Assembly (NCBI GenBank): GCA_032719365.1
Contig: CM064872.1
Coordinates: forward strand, 71,798,752-71,862,751
Source of the DNA: Prinsepia uniflora
Taxonomy: Eukaryota > Streptophyta > Magnoliopsida > Rosales > Rosaceae
Reading direction: 5' to 3'
DNA: 64,000 nucleotides
In this document: positions 1 through 13,200 of the stretch, one piece after another
Position numbering within the stretch: position 1 is the stretch's first letter
Layout of the letters: each line of letters opens with the position of its first letter
Program-made: the position numbers and the translations under genes
Notes under the pieces: generated by a model
The model's database searches: none
What the model was told of the DNA's origin: nothing
What the model saw: only the letters and a program-made list of their open reading frames with translations

Positions 1-1726
1 CTCTACTACAGCTCGCATCCGCGATCAACCTGAAGGACATTCAAAACACAAAAGCTGTGAGTGGACGGAACAATTATTTTATAAAAACATTTCATAAAAG
101 ACCTTTATGCCCTTCTTTAAAAACATATGCATGCATTCAAAACCCATTTCTAGGGTTCATGCCCGGTCCCCATAAACCGTCATGAACCATCAAACCATTT
201 GGGCCTTGGCCCGAAATTTGTAAATCAATACATGGGACATCAGCCCAAACCAAAACACGTGGGAACTCGTCCCAAAACCAACTCATATGGGTCTCAGCCC
301 AAAACCAATACGCGTGGGTCTCAGCCCGACGCCATCTCAGTGAAAACTCATACACATATACATATATACATATATAACCCATCCTAGGCACTTCCTGAGA
401 AGATGCCAACTCGGAGCACACAGCCCCTAGGGAACACATCCCCGATATATGTCACGATTTCTCTCTCTATATATATAAGTATGCATACTACGCGGGGTCT
501 CACTCCGAGTCTTCTCCCAGGAATTCTCCATCTGTGAGGCTCTATCTTCGGACCTAGTCCTATCATCTCTCCGGAATCTGGTTCGGGACCATATCATAAC
601 GCCCACTCCTGCAACGGGATCTCTATGGGGATACCCACTCTGGTCTGTGGATCGTGACTCTCCAGGTCGACATCTGGAGGAGACCAATCAATAAGCTCGT
701 AAGGAGGGTATATACATACTAGTATAGCAAACTATAAAACAGGACTTACGTCCGATAACATAAAGCAACTGGGCTTCCAGCCCGAACATAGGACTCAACA
801 GGGCCTCTAGCCCGAACTCAAATCAACTGGGGATCGAGCCCGATATCTCAGGGTCAGTCACGATCCCGATCATAGCGATACGTGCAACCATCAATCCAGA
901 ATTGCTATTAATCCTGGTATGTCGCCGTGAACACATCACTACCGCGACCATCTCGAGACCATGGTGCACACCTCGCCGATCGATCCTCTAAATCGTCAGC
1001 ACTCCGAAGTCGAGCCTCCAGTGGCTGCTCGACAACGGGACGTGCATCGTGACCTCTCCGAAAGGAACGTATCCCAATCCAGAGACGAGCGTCACGTCGT
1101 CCGTCACCGTGCACATAGCACCCGTCGCGACCACGACTCAGACTCGTAGGTCATCAATAAGGTCTCATGCCCGAGTCAAAACTAAATCCAAATGGGTCTC
1201 ATGCCCGGTTTTACCTTTTTAAAACCATTTCATGAAAACTGAAAGCATAGGCGCGTATAAGTACGTATAAAACTGAAAACCTTGAAGTACGTGCCCATAC
1301 GTAAACAAACACACTAAATGCACTCAAGGCATCCCAAAACATATATAAAACATTTATGCATGCATCGATTTCAGAAAGAAAGTCCACTCACAGACCGTCC
1401 GCGCTGCCGCCTTGATATGCGCGCCGTACGCCTTCCCGGGTCAACCGTCGTCTCCGTGGTTTCCAAACCTGTCCAAATCACTTTAGAGGGTTACTAACGA
1501 CTTAATTAACCCCTCACTAAAGCCCCCTAATTTTTTGGGATTTTTAACTATTTTTAAACGCGCCCCGAAACCTTCGGACAGCCCGAACTTTATCGAGACA
1601 CTGTTCGGTCGACTCGAAACCAGTCCCAAAATGTTCGTTACATCGAATAGATGATTTCACATGTTGGAACCACCCTCAAATTCCTCACCACGCGCCTGCA
1701 CGCGCCCTGGGATGGCTCTGCGCGTG
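1..1726 (-). mobile_element. LTR A (TGTAATGACCC family), 3' part
   Basis: This is the interior and sense-3' part of a large non-coding LTR whose sense-3' tip lies left of the window. By comparison with LTR E, about 150 bp are missing. The block order matches the other copies: a GTGAGTGGAC complement pair at about 54-68 and 1381-1395, one palindromic hairpin at 153-188, and a CACGCGC-rich core near 1690-1726. Element B interrupts it at 1726, and it resumes at 22606. Short frames here are chance ones; no transposon protein is visible. Confidence 0.8.
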
Positions 1727-2600
1727 TGACACTACCCGCCCCCAATCCCCCGGGATTATGGGCTAAGTCATGCTCCCGTCTGACTTACGAGTGACACGAA
1801 GGCTAAACTGTCATCCAACCTCCATGTGACACGTAAGTCGGACAAGGGATTCTTGACGGAACCGCTCAAAACTTCTGAAACTTCCCAGAACACGCAGACT
1901 CTACTATGGATCGCGTATGTGATGTCTCCGTCTCTCTCGACCAACAACCCTCATCGCAATAACCAGGAGGGTATCAAAAACAAAAAAAGACTGTGAGTGG
2001 ACAAAAATAAAATATAAGTTTAAAAACAGTTCATAAAACAAGTACATTTATACCCTCAAATTAAAAACCAATGCATGCATATCAAGTCCATGTCATAAAA
2101 CCATTCAATATTCAGGTTAAGCAAACCATGTACGAAAAATCGAACACAGTTTCCTTTTGTAAAATCCCGGGCCTCAGTCCAAAATCGAAAACCATTTCAT
2201 CCGGGTAGAGCCCAAAACATCGGAAAACCCTTATTGGAAACCATCATCATCAAAACTCAGTGAAATCCAAACACATTTGAAACCACTTATCCATCCATCG
2301 AACATGCTGGATCTATCTGAGTCTTTAAACTCAATCCAGGCCTCAATATCCGAGTCTTTAAACTCAATAGGCCTACGGGGGAAATATTAATATCCGAGTC
2401 TTTAAACTCCCGAGTCTTTAATGTAAGGACCCGTCCTGGAAATTGGGGTTAAGACAGTGTTTAAGATGGGATTAGTGAGCTTAACCGGTGGTGAGTTGGT
2501 TACGATAGGTTCGTTAGCATAGAATGACGATTTTGCCCTTAGTTCGGGAAAATTGTTGACTTTTAGTTCGGGTGGTCAATTGGGTATTGGCCGATGACCG

Positions 2601-2620
2601 TGACGTGGTTAGAGACGTCA
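2601..2620 (+). promoter_or_regulatory. Inverted TGACGT pair near the start of LTR C
   Basis: TGACGT and ACGTCA face each other across 8 bases, about 180 bases into the LTR in sense. TGACG is the core bound by TGA-class bZIP factors in as-1-type elements, so a promoter role in U3 is plausible. The same arrangement recurs in most other copies of the family. Confidence 0.45.
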
Positions 2621-4074
2621 CGAGTCCGTAGACAGGTGGCACGCCCGGTTCCGACATCCGAGGAGGAAGTGAGGAAGTTATGATGTTCGGAAGGTTGAGG
2701 GCATTACCGTAATTTGGCTAAAATAGGGGGAAAAGTTAACTTTTCGTGTGACGAGGTTTTAACACGTTGATCTAGGACCGTTAGGTAAATCTCGTCGTCC
2801 TGAATTCAACGACAGACGACACGTGTTCATCGGACCTAGGGTGAGTAAGATACGGGTCTAAAACGGTAAGGGCATAATTGTAATTGTGACTTAAAAGTGG
2901 GGCATTTTGGTCTTTTGCACATTGGGAATTGTGCAACCGGATTGGGACAAGTGTATAGGTGAGATTGGGATTTTTGTGAGAGGGCTGAGGGGATTGTGAC
3001 ATGTGGCAAGTGTGTAGTGGCTTCTAGGCGTGTGCAAGGTCCCAATTATTTGGGCTGTGTAACCGTGCATTCGAGAGGAAACAGAGACAGAGTGAGGTTG
3101 AGAGGGAATCGACCAGGTGAAGGGTGGTGTGTGGTGTTGTGAACTGGTGAGTGAGAGGAGAGATTAAGGGAGAGTTGAGGAGTGAATTGGAGTGGTTTTG
3201 TGTGATCGTGAGTGTGTGAGGAGGAAGTGTGAGCTCACGGGAAAACCAGAACACATAGAGGGATTTTGGTGGTGGTGTTGAGGTGTAATCGATCAGTCGA
3301 GGCTGGTGGTGGTGTCCATAGGACGGAGGTGGACGGGAGGAGTCGTGTACTCACGGCTGAGCTCACGGCGGCAGCCTGAGCACAGGTAATTTCCCGTTCC
3401 CTTTTAATTGCTCTGTTTTGCCGTTTAGGTTCAAACCAATAGTCGTGGGTTTTGAGTACGATTCGAGTTTTTTGGTGAGTTGTGTGAGACTCAGTGAGGT
3501 TGGGTGGCCGGATTGTGAAACAGGGGTATGAACAGATTACGGTTTCGAGTTAGGGACGACGGGTTAGAGGTTGTGTCGAAGTGTTTGGAGTAGGGGAAAA
3601 GGTTTCTTAGGACTGGACGAAGAGACTGGTGAAGAGAGGGAGGAAAACGGTGAAGGATTAGCAGAGAACCGGGTATGCCGGTTCAGGCCGGTTCACCCAT
3701 TGAAGACGACGATGAACAGTGTACTGTGTGCAGGCGCGTGAGGCCCACGCGCAGCCACTTTGGGCGGCGCGTGGAGGCGTGTGGGGTGTTTTCTGGGGAA
3801 ACTTCCAACTAGGTTTTTGGTCTAGAGGTTGTAACGAGTTTAGTGAACTAGGTTTCGGGTTAATTGGATGTCGATTCGAGTTAGTTCGGCGAGGTTGAAG
3901 GTTTAGGGTTCCGGTTCGTTACGTTTAGGTCCCGGGGATTTTTGGGGAAAATTAGGAGAGTCTTGATAGACGTGTTAGTGACGTTCTTTGGTGACTTGTG
4001 ACAGGATCGGGACTTCCCGAGGAAGCTGAGGAACGTACGGGACGTACGGGACACGAGTGACGTGCCCCGTATCT

Positions 4075-4966
4075 GTGAGTGGACCCCTTCTCTATAACTG
4101 AGCATGCATAACTGCTTTCTATAATTGTTTTACGGCTTTATATGTGATTTTATGGTTATTGGAATATGCTATAACTGTTTTGCTTAATTGCACGTTTTTT
4201 GAGAAAGTACGGTTTTCAGCACGTTTTACGAGAAAAGTTTGGATTCTGATTTCGATGCCATGATTTGGGGTTTTCAAACGATAAGTGATTTTCAATGATT
4301 ATAAATGGATTTTGAGACGTGATTTGATAATCGAGGTTTTCGGTTTTAGAATCGGATTTCGAGAAACGGAATTTGGTTTTAAAGTTGAAAAGTGGGATTC
4401 CGGATTTGGGTTCGGAATGACGGTTCTGGATGCCGGAAGGGCATCAGACCAGTGATTTCGGATTTGGGTTTGGATGTGGATTTCGAAATGGTTTTAAAAT
4501 GGTTTTTATTGGATTTTCTGGATCTGGTTATTGGGTTTAAAGACCCGGATTGAGTTTAAAGACTCGGGAGTTTAAAGACTCAGATATATTGATTTTTCCC
4601 CCGTAGGCTTGTTGAGTTTAAAGACTCGGGAGTTTAAAGACTCGGATATTATTGAGGCCTGGATTGAGTTTAAAGACTCGGGAGTTTAAAGACTCGGATA
4701 GGTCCAGCAGGTTTGATCGGATAATGATTGTTTGAGACTTATGTTTTATGATACGGTTTTATGATGTTTATGACGTGATTTCTGTAACTGCTTCCAATTA
4801 TGTTTTTACGACAATCCTTATGTGATTTATAACTGGTTTCAGTAAATGGGTTATGCATGTATGATTTCAAAACGGAGGGCCAAAACCCTGGTTTTCTTAT
4901 GGTTTTTGGAAACTCTTCTTTTATTTATGGTCCACTCACACTTTCTGTTTTTAAATTGCCCTCCAG
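4075..4966 (+). other. Candidate intron in LTR C
   Basis: The left end TCT|GTGAGTGGAC fits a plant 5' splice site. The right end has a pyrimidine-rich run after GTCCACTCAC and finishes CCCTCCAG before GTTGTGG. The first 10 bases are the exact complement of the GTCCACTCAC at about 4930-4939. The arrangement is seen in all copies. Splicing is inferred from sequence alone. Confidence 0.4.
4555..4700 (+). repeat. GAGTTTAAAGACTC motif cluster in LTR C
   Basis: Several copies of the 14-base near-palindrome GAGTTTAAAGACTC lie back to back, with one GGGTTTAAAGACCC variant just upstream. The outer arms stay complementary in both versions (GAGT/ACTC and GGGT/ACCC). Confidence 0.8.
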
Positions 4967-7900
4967 GTTGTGGAGCTAGCGCGGGGGTTGACGTTGAGGC
5001 AGCGTTGGAGGCATAGAGTACTTGAGAGCGACCCCGGAGTGTTTTACAATTTTCCGTTGTGCGTGTACCTTGTTTATCGATTTTCTTTTCTCTGTATTTC
5101 GTACTATGCTCTGTACATACGTTTGACTTCGGGATGTTTTAATTTTCTCCTGCGTCTGGCTTGTAATTTGGTGGTCTATCGTGAGGTTACTTTGGTCTTT
5201 GTGTCGGGGTGTCAGACGGGAGCAGGATTTACGTCGGTTTTCGAGGTGGAACCGAGGTGGGTCCTGACATTTAAACTCAATCCGGGTCTTTAAACCCAAT
5301 CCGGGTCCGCCCCCGTCATAATCATATCCGGGTCTTTAAACCCAATAACCAGATCCAGCAAATCCAATCTAAAACCATTTTCTATTTTTGAATCCGAATC
5401 CGCAATCTCATCAGGATCCCGAATCCAAACCCAGAACTCATATCCATATCCGATTCCAAATCCGAGTCTAAAACCATCATTCCGTAAGCTAGCATCCGGA
5501 ACAATCATTCCGAACCCAAACTCGGAATTCCACTTTCAAGTTCTCAACCGAATCCAGAATCGTCATCCTGGAATCCGATTCCAAAACCCAAAAATACGTT
5601 TCTCAAAACCACTTTTCCAAAATCCGTTTTAAATCTTTGAAATCAAATCATATTTCAATTCCCGAAATTAAATCATTTAAACCATGGTCAAATCACAACA
5701 TTATTCGAAATCTAGTAAAACGTGCAAAATTGTAAACTATCAAGATCATAAATCAAATCATAGAATCACATATAGAAAACATATAAAAACATATATGCAT
5801 ACATCAAGAGTTAGAAAACAAAGTCCACTCACAGACCATTTCATCGCTGCCTCGATACGCGCGCACTTATGCCGTTTCCGTCCAATCCGCTATCCTCAGC
5901 TTACCCGAACCTGTCCAAATCCCATAATAAGTTCACTAACTACTTCATAATACTCATACTAAAGCCCCGTAATTTTCCCGAATTTTTAACTATTTTTAAC
6001 CGAGCCCTAAAACTTTCGGACGTCCTGAAACATATCGAGATGATGTCCAATTGACTCGAAATCAGTGCCAAAATGTTCGTTACATCAAATACTTTAAAAG
6101 TCGTGTTGGAAGATTCCCCAAACTACCCTTCACGAGCCCCCACGTGCGTCTGGAAGCTTCTGCGAGTGAAATCCACGAGCGTGAACAGTGTCACCTACTT
6201 CCTCTCGCTGACCCGGTTCAGACCGGTTCAACCAAGCCGACATTCACGGTTTTCTCTGGTTTTTGCATCTTTTTCAATTCCGTTTATCCCACTAGCTTCG
6301 TCCTAATCTCTACAAGTGTTCTAGCTAATTAAACAAAAAATTAGGCTCTAATTAATACCTGCCCGCTCAACCTTCGAATCACGTTCATTGTCAGGACCCA
6401 CCCCTAATCCCCCGGGATTAAGAGCTAAATCCTGATCCCGTCTAACTTATGCAAGACACGAAGGCTAAACTGACGTTCAACACTTCATGTGACACGTAAG
6501 TCGGACAAGGGATTCTCGATCCAACCATCCCAAAAGTAACCGGACTTCCCAGAGTGTACCGAACTACTGTGGATCGCGGGTGTGATGTCTCCGTCTCTCT
6601 CGACCAACAGCCCGTACCGCAGCAACCTAGAGGGTACCGAAAAAACAAAAAGACTGTGAGTGGACAAAAATAAAATATAATTTAGAAAACAGTTCAATAA
6701 GACATAAGTACATTTTTTTTGCCCTCCACGCAAAAACCAATGCATGCATATCAAGTCAAGTCATGAAACCATTCATATAAAAAAACCATCAACGAAAACC
6801 ATTATCGAAAAACCGAATCAAATCCGTTATTCAAATCCAGGCCTCAGCCTCAAATCACAAAATCAATCTCAAATACGGGAACTCAGTCCCAAAACTCATC
6901 AAATCAAATCATCCGGGCCACTACCCAAAACATCGGAAAACCAGTGGAAATGTTAATCATACAAGTTTATTGGATCTCAAGTGCGCCCAAGTCTTTAAAC
7001 TCAAAACCATGCGCAAACAACCAGGCCTTCCCGGGATATCAACGAGTCCTTAAACTCAAAACAAAATTACAGGCCTCGGGGGGTATCATAACAGAGTCTT
7101 TAAACTCAAAATATATACCGAGTCTTTAAACTCAAAACATATCAATCCAGGGCCCTCCCCCCGTCAATCAATCTGAGTCTTTAAACTCAAAACCAGATCC
7201 AGTGGGTTTTTCTTTTCTTTTTTCGGGTCTTTAAACCCAAAACCATTTGTCATTCAATTAGTGAAAATCACAGAAAATCCACAGTCGAATTCGCAACGAT
7301 GATTTCGTAAACCGGCATCCGGAACCATGGTCCCGAACCCAATTCCAGACTTCCTTTCCAAATCTCAAAACCGAAATCTCAATCACATGAACAGGGCTCC
7401 AAGCCCGAAATCACTTTTACTGAAATCATTGAAATCAAATCATATTTCAAATCCCGAAAGCAAATCATTAAAACCATAGTCAAATCACAAGAGAAATCGA
7501 AACCTCGTAAAACGTGCAAATACGTAAGAATCTCGAAAAAACGTGCAAAACCGTAAAACATCAAGATCATAAATCAAATCATAGAATCAAGCATAGAAAA
7601 CACATAAAAACATATATGCATGCATCATAGGTTATAAAGAAAAGTCCACTCTCAGACCAATCCGACGTCGCCTCAATACGCCCGCACTTACGCCGTTCCC
7701 GGCCATTCCGCTATCCTCGGCTTTCCCGAACCTGTCCAAATCCCAATATGAGGTCACTAACTACTTCACAATGGTCATAATTAAGCTCCGTAATTTTTCC
7801 GATTTTTTAACTATTTTTAACTAAGGCCTAAAACCTTCGGACCTTCCAAAACATATCGATACGATGTCCAATCGACTCGAAACCAGTCTTAAAATGTTCG

Positions 7901-8992
7901 TTACATCGAATACTTTAAATGTCATGTTGGAACCTTCCCCAAAAGGGGCCCCACGCGCCCTCATGCGCCGCCCAAAGGGGTTGCGCGTGGGAGCCACGCG
8001 CCCAGCACTGTTCATCTTCAACCTCTATCGAACTGGGTCCAGACCGGTTCGGTTCGGTTCAGGCCGGTCTAATCGAACCAGCGAGCACGGTTTTCAGTCA
8101 ATTTCATCACGATTTCAGTCCTTTCCCTACCCTTAGCTTTGTCCAAACATTATTAATCGATCTAGCTAACAAAAACATGAAATAAAACACTACATAATAC
8201 CTTCCAAGTTCGAACCAAATCCCAGAAAAATTCAGTTCTTGTTCCCGGCCACCATCAGTCTTCTCAGGGCTCAACTTCGAATCCTTAGCTCAAAAGTGAC
8301 GTCCTACAATGGTAAGGATCATTAGAGTGCCTCGACAGTCCCCCAAAATCATCGATTTCCAGTTTGAACAATTTTGGAAAACAGAGAACTCGATGTCCTT
8401 ACCTGCTTCCAACTCTTCATCGTGACTTCCACCGGAGTTCTCAAGGTCCAAGAACAATCCTCCACCCTCTAAGTACCACCACAGACCCAATTTCTATGGA
8501 TTTGATCGATTTTGTCCACAGCTGCTCACCCTTAACCTCTCTGTTTTCCTGAGTGTTCTCACTTCTTCTGAGTCTCTCACTCACTCCAAACACCCCAATA
8601 CACTCTCTAAACTCTTAGTTTCTCTCTGATCATTCACACTCGATCACCAAGAACTCACACACCCTGAAAACTGATCGATTTCCTTACTGTCTCAGTCTCT
8701 CTGTTTTTCTCAGTTGCACGGTTGAAAACAACACAATCCATTTAAATTGAACCGTGAGAGAAGGCTAGAAGCCTCTAGGGTGAAGCCAGGTGTCCTTCAT
8801 CCTGTGGTCCACACTTTAAAATATCCAATAATCTCTGCCCAAGTGTCCTTATCTGATTGCACAAATCCCAAGGTGTAAAAAGACTGAATTGCCCCTAATT
8901 GTCAAAATTACCATTTTACCCTTCACTTCCTAGACCCATTGACAGGACCCATCCCAATCCCCCCGGGATTAACGCGAGATGACCCTGCTCCC

Positions 8993-9013
8993 GTCTGACA
9001 CGAAGTGTCAGAC
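8993..9013 (-). other. Perfect hairpin at the sense-3' end of LTR E
   Basis: GTCTGACAC and GTGTCAGAC form a 9-bp perfect stem with a GAA loop, directly after CTGCTCCC. H has the same hairpin. Other copies keep a longer-looped stem with different bases. It lies about 55-75 bases from the LTR end, so in the RNA it would be in U5 near the primer site. Confidence 0.7.
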
Positions 9014-9119
9014 AAGGGATATTTCAAACCTTTGTCTTCCCAGGCTATCAGAGTACGCTAGGATCCGGAGGAGGTATGTGATATCTCGGTCTCTGCTACA
9101 GTCCACATCCGATGTCAAC

Positions 9120-10251
9120 CTGGAGGACATTCAAAACATTAAAAACTGTGAGTGGAAAAAACAACCAATTTATAAAAAAACGTTTCACAAGACATTTGTA
9201 TCCTTCACTAAAAAGCATGCATGCATTCGAAAACAATTTAACCAAAGAAACCATATGTGGGACTAAGCCCAAAACTATAATGAAATAGACCATACGTGCC
9301 ACTGCCCAAATCATAAAGAAACCAATAAGGGAATCAGCCCAAAACCATAACCATACTGAAATCAAGTACACGAGCTCCTGCTCAAATCTTGTATCCACAT
9401 AACATATATCATATTTATATCACATACACATATAATTCACACAACCAATCCTGTCACGGTTTCCAAAGTTACGCGCGTGCTATCCGGGTCTCAATTCGAG
9501 TCATCTCAAAGTCAAGGTCAATGTCCGCAGACCACTGACCCTACCCGAGGTAATAGTAACCATAGCCTTCCTGAGATTAAGGAACCCAACTAGGGGGTGA
9601 CTCCACTCAGTCGGTGCTCCGTGACTCCTCCGGGGTCCACCCAAGCCAACGACCCTCCCCGGAGGAGATAGAACATGTAAAGGAAGGTAGATGAACATAT
9701 ATATATACATAACATAAACATTCATGCCCGGTTCCCCTGAACTGTCATGATCCATAACATCCATTCCATGCCCGGTTCCCATAAACCGTCATGTACCATA
9801 ATAACATAACAAGGGTTCATGCCGGTTCCCATAAACCGTCATGAACCACGATACCATAACAAGGGTTCACGCCGGTTCCCATAAACCGTCATGAACCTGG
9901 AAATCCATTTAAGGTTCCCTGACCTGAAATCAAAACCGTAAAGTAACCTGGGTCTCGTGCCCGAACATAGGACATCAGCTAGGCACCGTGCTCGATATCT
10001 GAGGTCATATGCCCGAGACAAAACCAAATGGGTCTCATACCCAAGTTTATCCTTTTGGAAATCCAAAACCATTTCATTTAGACCAATACAGAAATACAGA
10101 CCCGTATAGGCACCTTAAAGGGCCGAAACCTCGAATTACGTGCCTATACGTAACCACACATCCAAATGCACTCATGACATCACAAATAAGTATTTAAAAC
10201 ATATAATAAACATTTATGCATGCACCAATTTAGAAAACAAAGTCCACTCAC
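9120..10251 (-). other. Candidate intron in LTR E
   Basis: On the minus strand the donor is TCT|GTGAGTGGAC at 10251 and the acceptor is GTCCTCCAG|GTTG ending at 9120. The internal GTCCACTCAC complement is weakened in this copy, where the plus strand reads GTGAGTGGAA near 9149. It is called only because the layout repeats in all family members. Confidence 0.35.
9718..9897 (-). repeat. Tandem palindromic hairpin array in LTR E
   Basis: Four copies of a palindrome of about 35 bases are spaced about 50 bases apart (about 9718, 9764, 9813 and 9863). The arms are GGTTCATG..CGGTT and AACCG.CATGAACC around a short CCCAT loop. Two copies have nearly perfect arms; the first two are more diverged. Confidence 0.8.
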
Positions 10252-13200
10252 AGACTGTCCGAGCTGCCGCTTCGATTTGCGTGCTATAGGCTCTCTCGAG
10301 CCGATCACTGTCACCGGGACTCCCAAACCTGTCCAAATTTTAATAGAAGGTTACTAACTACTTAATTAACCTCCTACCAAAGCCCCGTAATTTTTCCGAA
10401 CTTTTAACTATTTTTAAACCGACCCTAATCCTTCCGACAGCCCGAAACCTATCGAAACGATGTCCGATTGACACGAGACCAGTCCCAAAATCTTCGTTAC
10501 ATCGAATAGAAGATTTCCCGTGTTGAACACTTCCCCAAATAATGGCCCACGCGCCCCTAGAAGGTCAAAAACACTGTTCATCATCTCCTACCTCCAACTG
10601 AACTAGTTTTTACTGTTCACGACACTGTTCACCCGCCTTCAACCTAGGTTTTCGGACTGATTTTAGGTCCATTTCATCTCCTTTTAATCCTAATATCATC
10701 CTAATCCTATTTCCTATCATTTAGACATTAAAACCCGAACAAAAACCACCCAAAACCGTGCTTCATCCGCCGTTCATGGCGGCCGGACTTTCCCCCGCCG
10801 TCCACGGCCATTTCCAGCCATCCTAAACCACGAAAACAATCCTATTCTACTCCTAGGGTCCCCAGAAACCTTACCCAATTAAAGAAATCGATTAAAAACC
10901 ATTAAAACTCAAATTTGGATTTTTGAATATTTCTCACCTTATAGGTCCTCTCCCGCCGTGAGCCGCCGTGGCTCGCCACCATTCCCGTCTTCCTCAGCCC
11001 TTCATCACCTCACTCACGGTCACACACAAGCACATGAGGAATGGTGGTATGTGTGTGTGCTTGTTCGAAGAACAAAGAAGAAAGTGGAGAAGTATGAAAA
11101 ATGGTGGGGGTTTCGGGTTTGTGTGTTTGGGGAAGGAGAAAATGTTGATCTGATGAGGGAAGAGAAATGGAGGGTGAGGATTTGAGAGATTAAATTAGAT
11201 GAATGGCTAGGATTTAATGTTAGAAAGTTTAATTATAAAATAATTAATATAATAGTATTTAATTATGTAGATCCAAAATTTAGGGGATTATCCAATGGGA
11301 CTTGTCACTCATCCATGGGACCTACCTAAAATATCTAGCCCAATCAGATTTTGCCAAATCATCACCGTCTCGAAATACGTGCATAGTGAAATCTAACTTC
11401 AGTGACCTATAACTTCGCCGTCGAACGTCCGAATTCGACGTGCCGCCTGTCTATGGATTCGTATCGTCCCGATCTACATAATGGTCTTTGGCCCTCGGCC
11501 ATCGGACCTCCCGGTTAAAAAGTTAACATTAGACCCCCTTTAACCAAAATTACTAAAATGCCCATAAACTTCCGAACGTCAAAACTTCTTCCTCGAACGT
11601 CGGACATTAGACCCCCTTCTACGTCACGGTCATCGGTTAAAGTCCATTTGACCGCCAGAATGAAAAGTCAACATTTTGCCACGGCTAGGGGCAAAACGGT
11701 CATTTTGCATCGTTCGTCCGATTCCACTCAACTAATCACGGATTAGCCTCACTAATCGTGATTAGTCACTAATCTAATCTAGGAATTTGGGACGGGTCGT
11801 TACATCCATATCTTATCCGTCCGATGTCCGATGAAGGCGTGCCGCTTGTCATTGTACTTAGGACGTCGAGACCTTCCTAACGGTCCTCAGTTTGCATGAA
11901 GAAAACTTGTCATGCAAAAAGTCAAAAAAATCCTCCTTTTTAACCGAATTACGAAAATGCCTTCAATCTTCCGAACAACATAACTTCCCCTTCGGATGTC
12001 AGAATCAGACGTGCCACCTGTTTACGGACTCGTGACGTCCCGAACTACGTCACGGTCTTTGGTCAAAGTGCATTTGACCGCTCGAACTAAAAGTCAACAT
12101 TTTACCCATTCTAGGGGCAAAATCATCATTCTGCGCCATCCGTCCAAAAGTATCCAACTAATCACCAATTATCTTCGTTAATCCGTCATTATCACTAATC
12201 TAATCCCGATTTGCAGAACGGGTCATTACATTCATCCTCCATCGTGTTTCCATGGTTTCATCTCCCTTATTCCCTGGTTTTCGATTCCAAACCGTCTATG
12301 TAACCTCTAGAGACAAATTCAAATAAAGAAAACTAATCAATAAGCACGTTATCGTGATTAACCATTTCTGGGTTCAACTGAACCGTTTACTAAAATGAAG
12401 GCTTACCACCGTCACCGTTTACCGCCGTGGGCACCACCACGTTCGCCTGTGTCCACTGTCCAACCTTTCTTCACACGCTATGGCCAAAGCTAAGGTTTGA
12501 GGGTGACTGTGTATAGTTGATGTTCACGGGTAGCACAAAATTCCTGTTCCAAAACTGCCACCCACGACGGTCTTCACGGTGGCACCAACCCCATCGTCTA
12601 GGCCCTCAAGCTCCTTCACACACTTCTCTCAACTGAGGAGGATCAGCTTGTTTCTCATGGTTCACTGACACACACAAACTCAACCACTATGTTCCTCTGT
12701 TTCAAAACATACAATTTATCCCCCACAATCCACGACCACCATCCACGACGGTGGTACCACCGTTCCTGTCTCATCTCGACAATCTCTTTGTCCTCACACA
12801 TCCCTCTCAGCTAATGAAGATCACCAGGTTCCTTTGGATTGTTTCTCACAGTTCAAATTCTCCCTTGTTCCTCTCTGTTTGTAAACCACACACATGCACC
12901 GTGCATGAGTTTAAAAAATCAGCCTGAGGCTTCTACATCCATCCAGACCCAACCACGTGTCAAAGTCCATGTGGGCAACCATTCCAAAACATCCAAGTGT
13001 CCACTTCTCAGTGGGCACAGATCCCTATGCATAGAAAAGACCAGAATGCCCCTAAAGGTCAATTTACCATTTTGCCCTTCGTATTCTCTGACCCGTAACT
13101 TTGTCGTCCAGATTTTGATGACAACGTACCGCCTCTCATTGTACTCAAAGAATCGAGACCTACCTAACGGTCCTCGAAGTGCGTGAAAATTTCGTGTCGT

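Larger units (their letters stand above)
2422..5269 (+). mobile_element. Solo LTR C (TGTAATGACCC family)
   Basis: This 2848-bp LTR begins TGTAAGGACCCGTCCTGG and ends GGGTCCTGACA. A perfect TSD, TTTAA, lies at 2417-2421 and 5270-5274. Only one LTR is present, so it is a solo LTR left by recombination between the two LTRs of an element. It landed inside a GAGTCTTTAAACTC motif of B and split it. It carries its own GAGTTTAAAGACTC cluster at about 4555-4700. The longest frame, at 4970-5293, runs across the right border and is not a gene. Confidence 0.93.
8940..11804 (-). mobile_element. Solo LTR E (TGTAATGACCC family) in D
   Basis: This 2865-bp LTR begins TGACAGGACCCATCCC and ends GGGTCGTTACA. 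The TSD is CCCAT at 8935-8939 and TCCAT at 11805-11809, one mismatch. It belongs to a sub-family with tandem hairpins at 9718-9897 and lacks the GAGTCTTTAAACTC cluster. It has a perfect 9-bp terminal stem at 8993-9013. Confidence 0.88.
6389..12230 (-). mobile_element. Solo LTR D (TGTAATGACCC family) in B
   Basis: It begins TGTCAGGACCCACCCC and ends GGGTCATTACA, with a perfect TSD TTCAT at 6384-6388 and 12231-12235. The net length is about 2972 bp after removing E. The empty site is preserved in the right LTR of B at 21328-21332. It contains a GAGTCTTTAAACTC cluster (about 6990-7240), the splice-like pair (about 6652 and 7645) and the TGACGT pair at 12033-12052. No coding potential is seen. 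Confidence 0.93.

Noticed and set aside
10958..11185. A Ser/His/Trp-rich frame in LTR E
   Set aside because: It is a chance frame in a non-coding LTR, overlapped by a second open frame, with no domain and no conservation in H or A.
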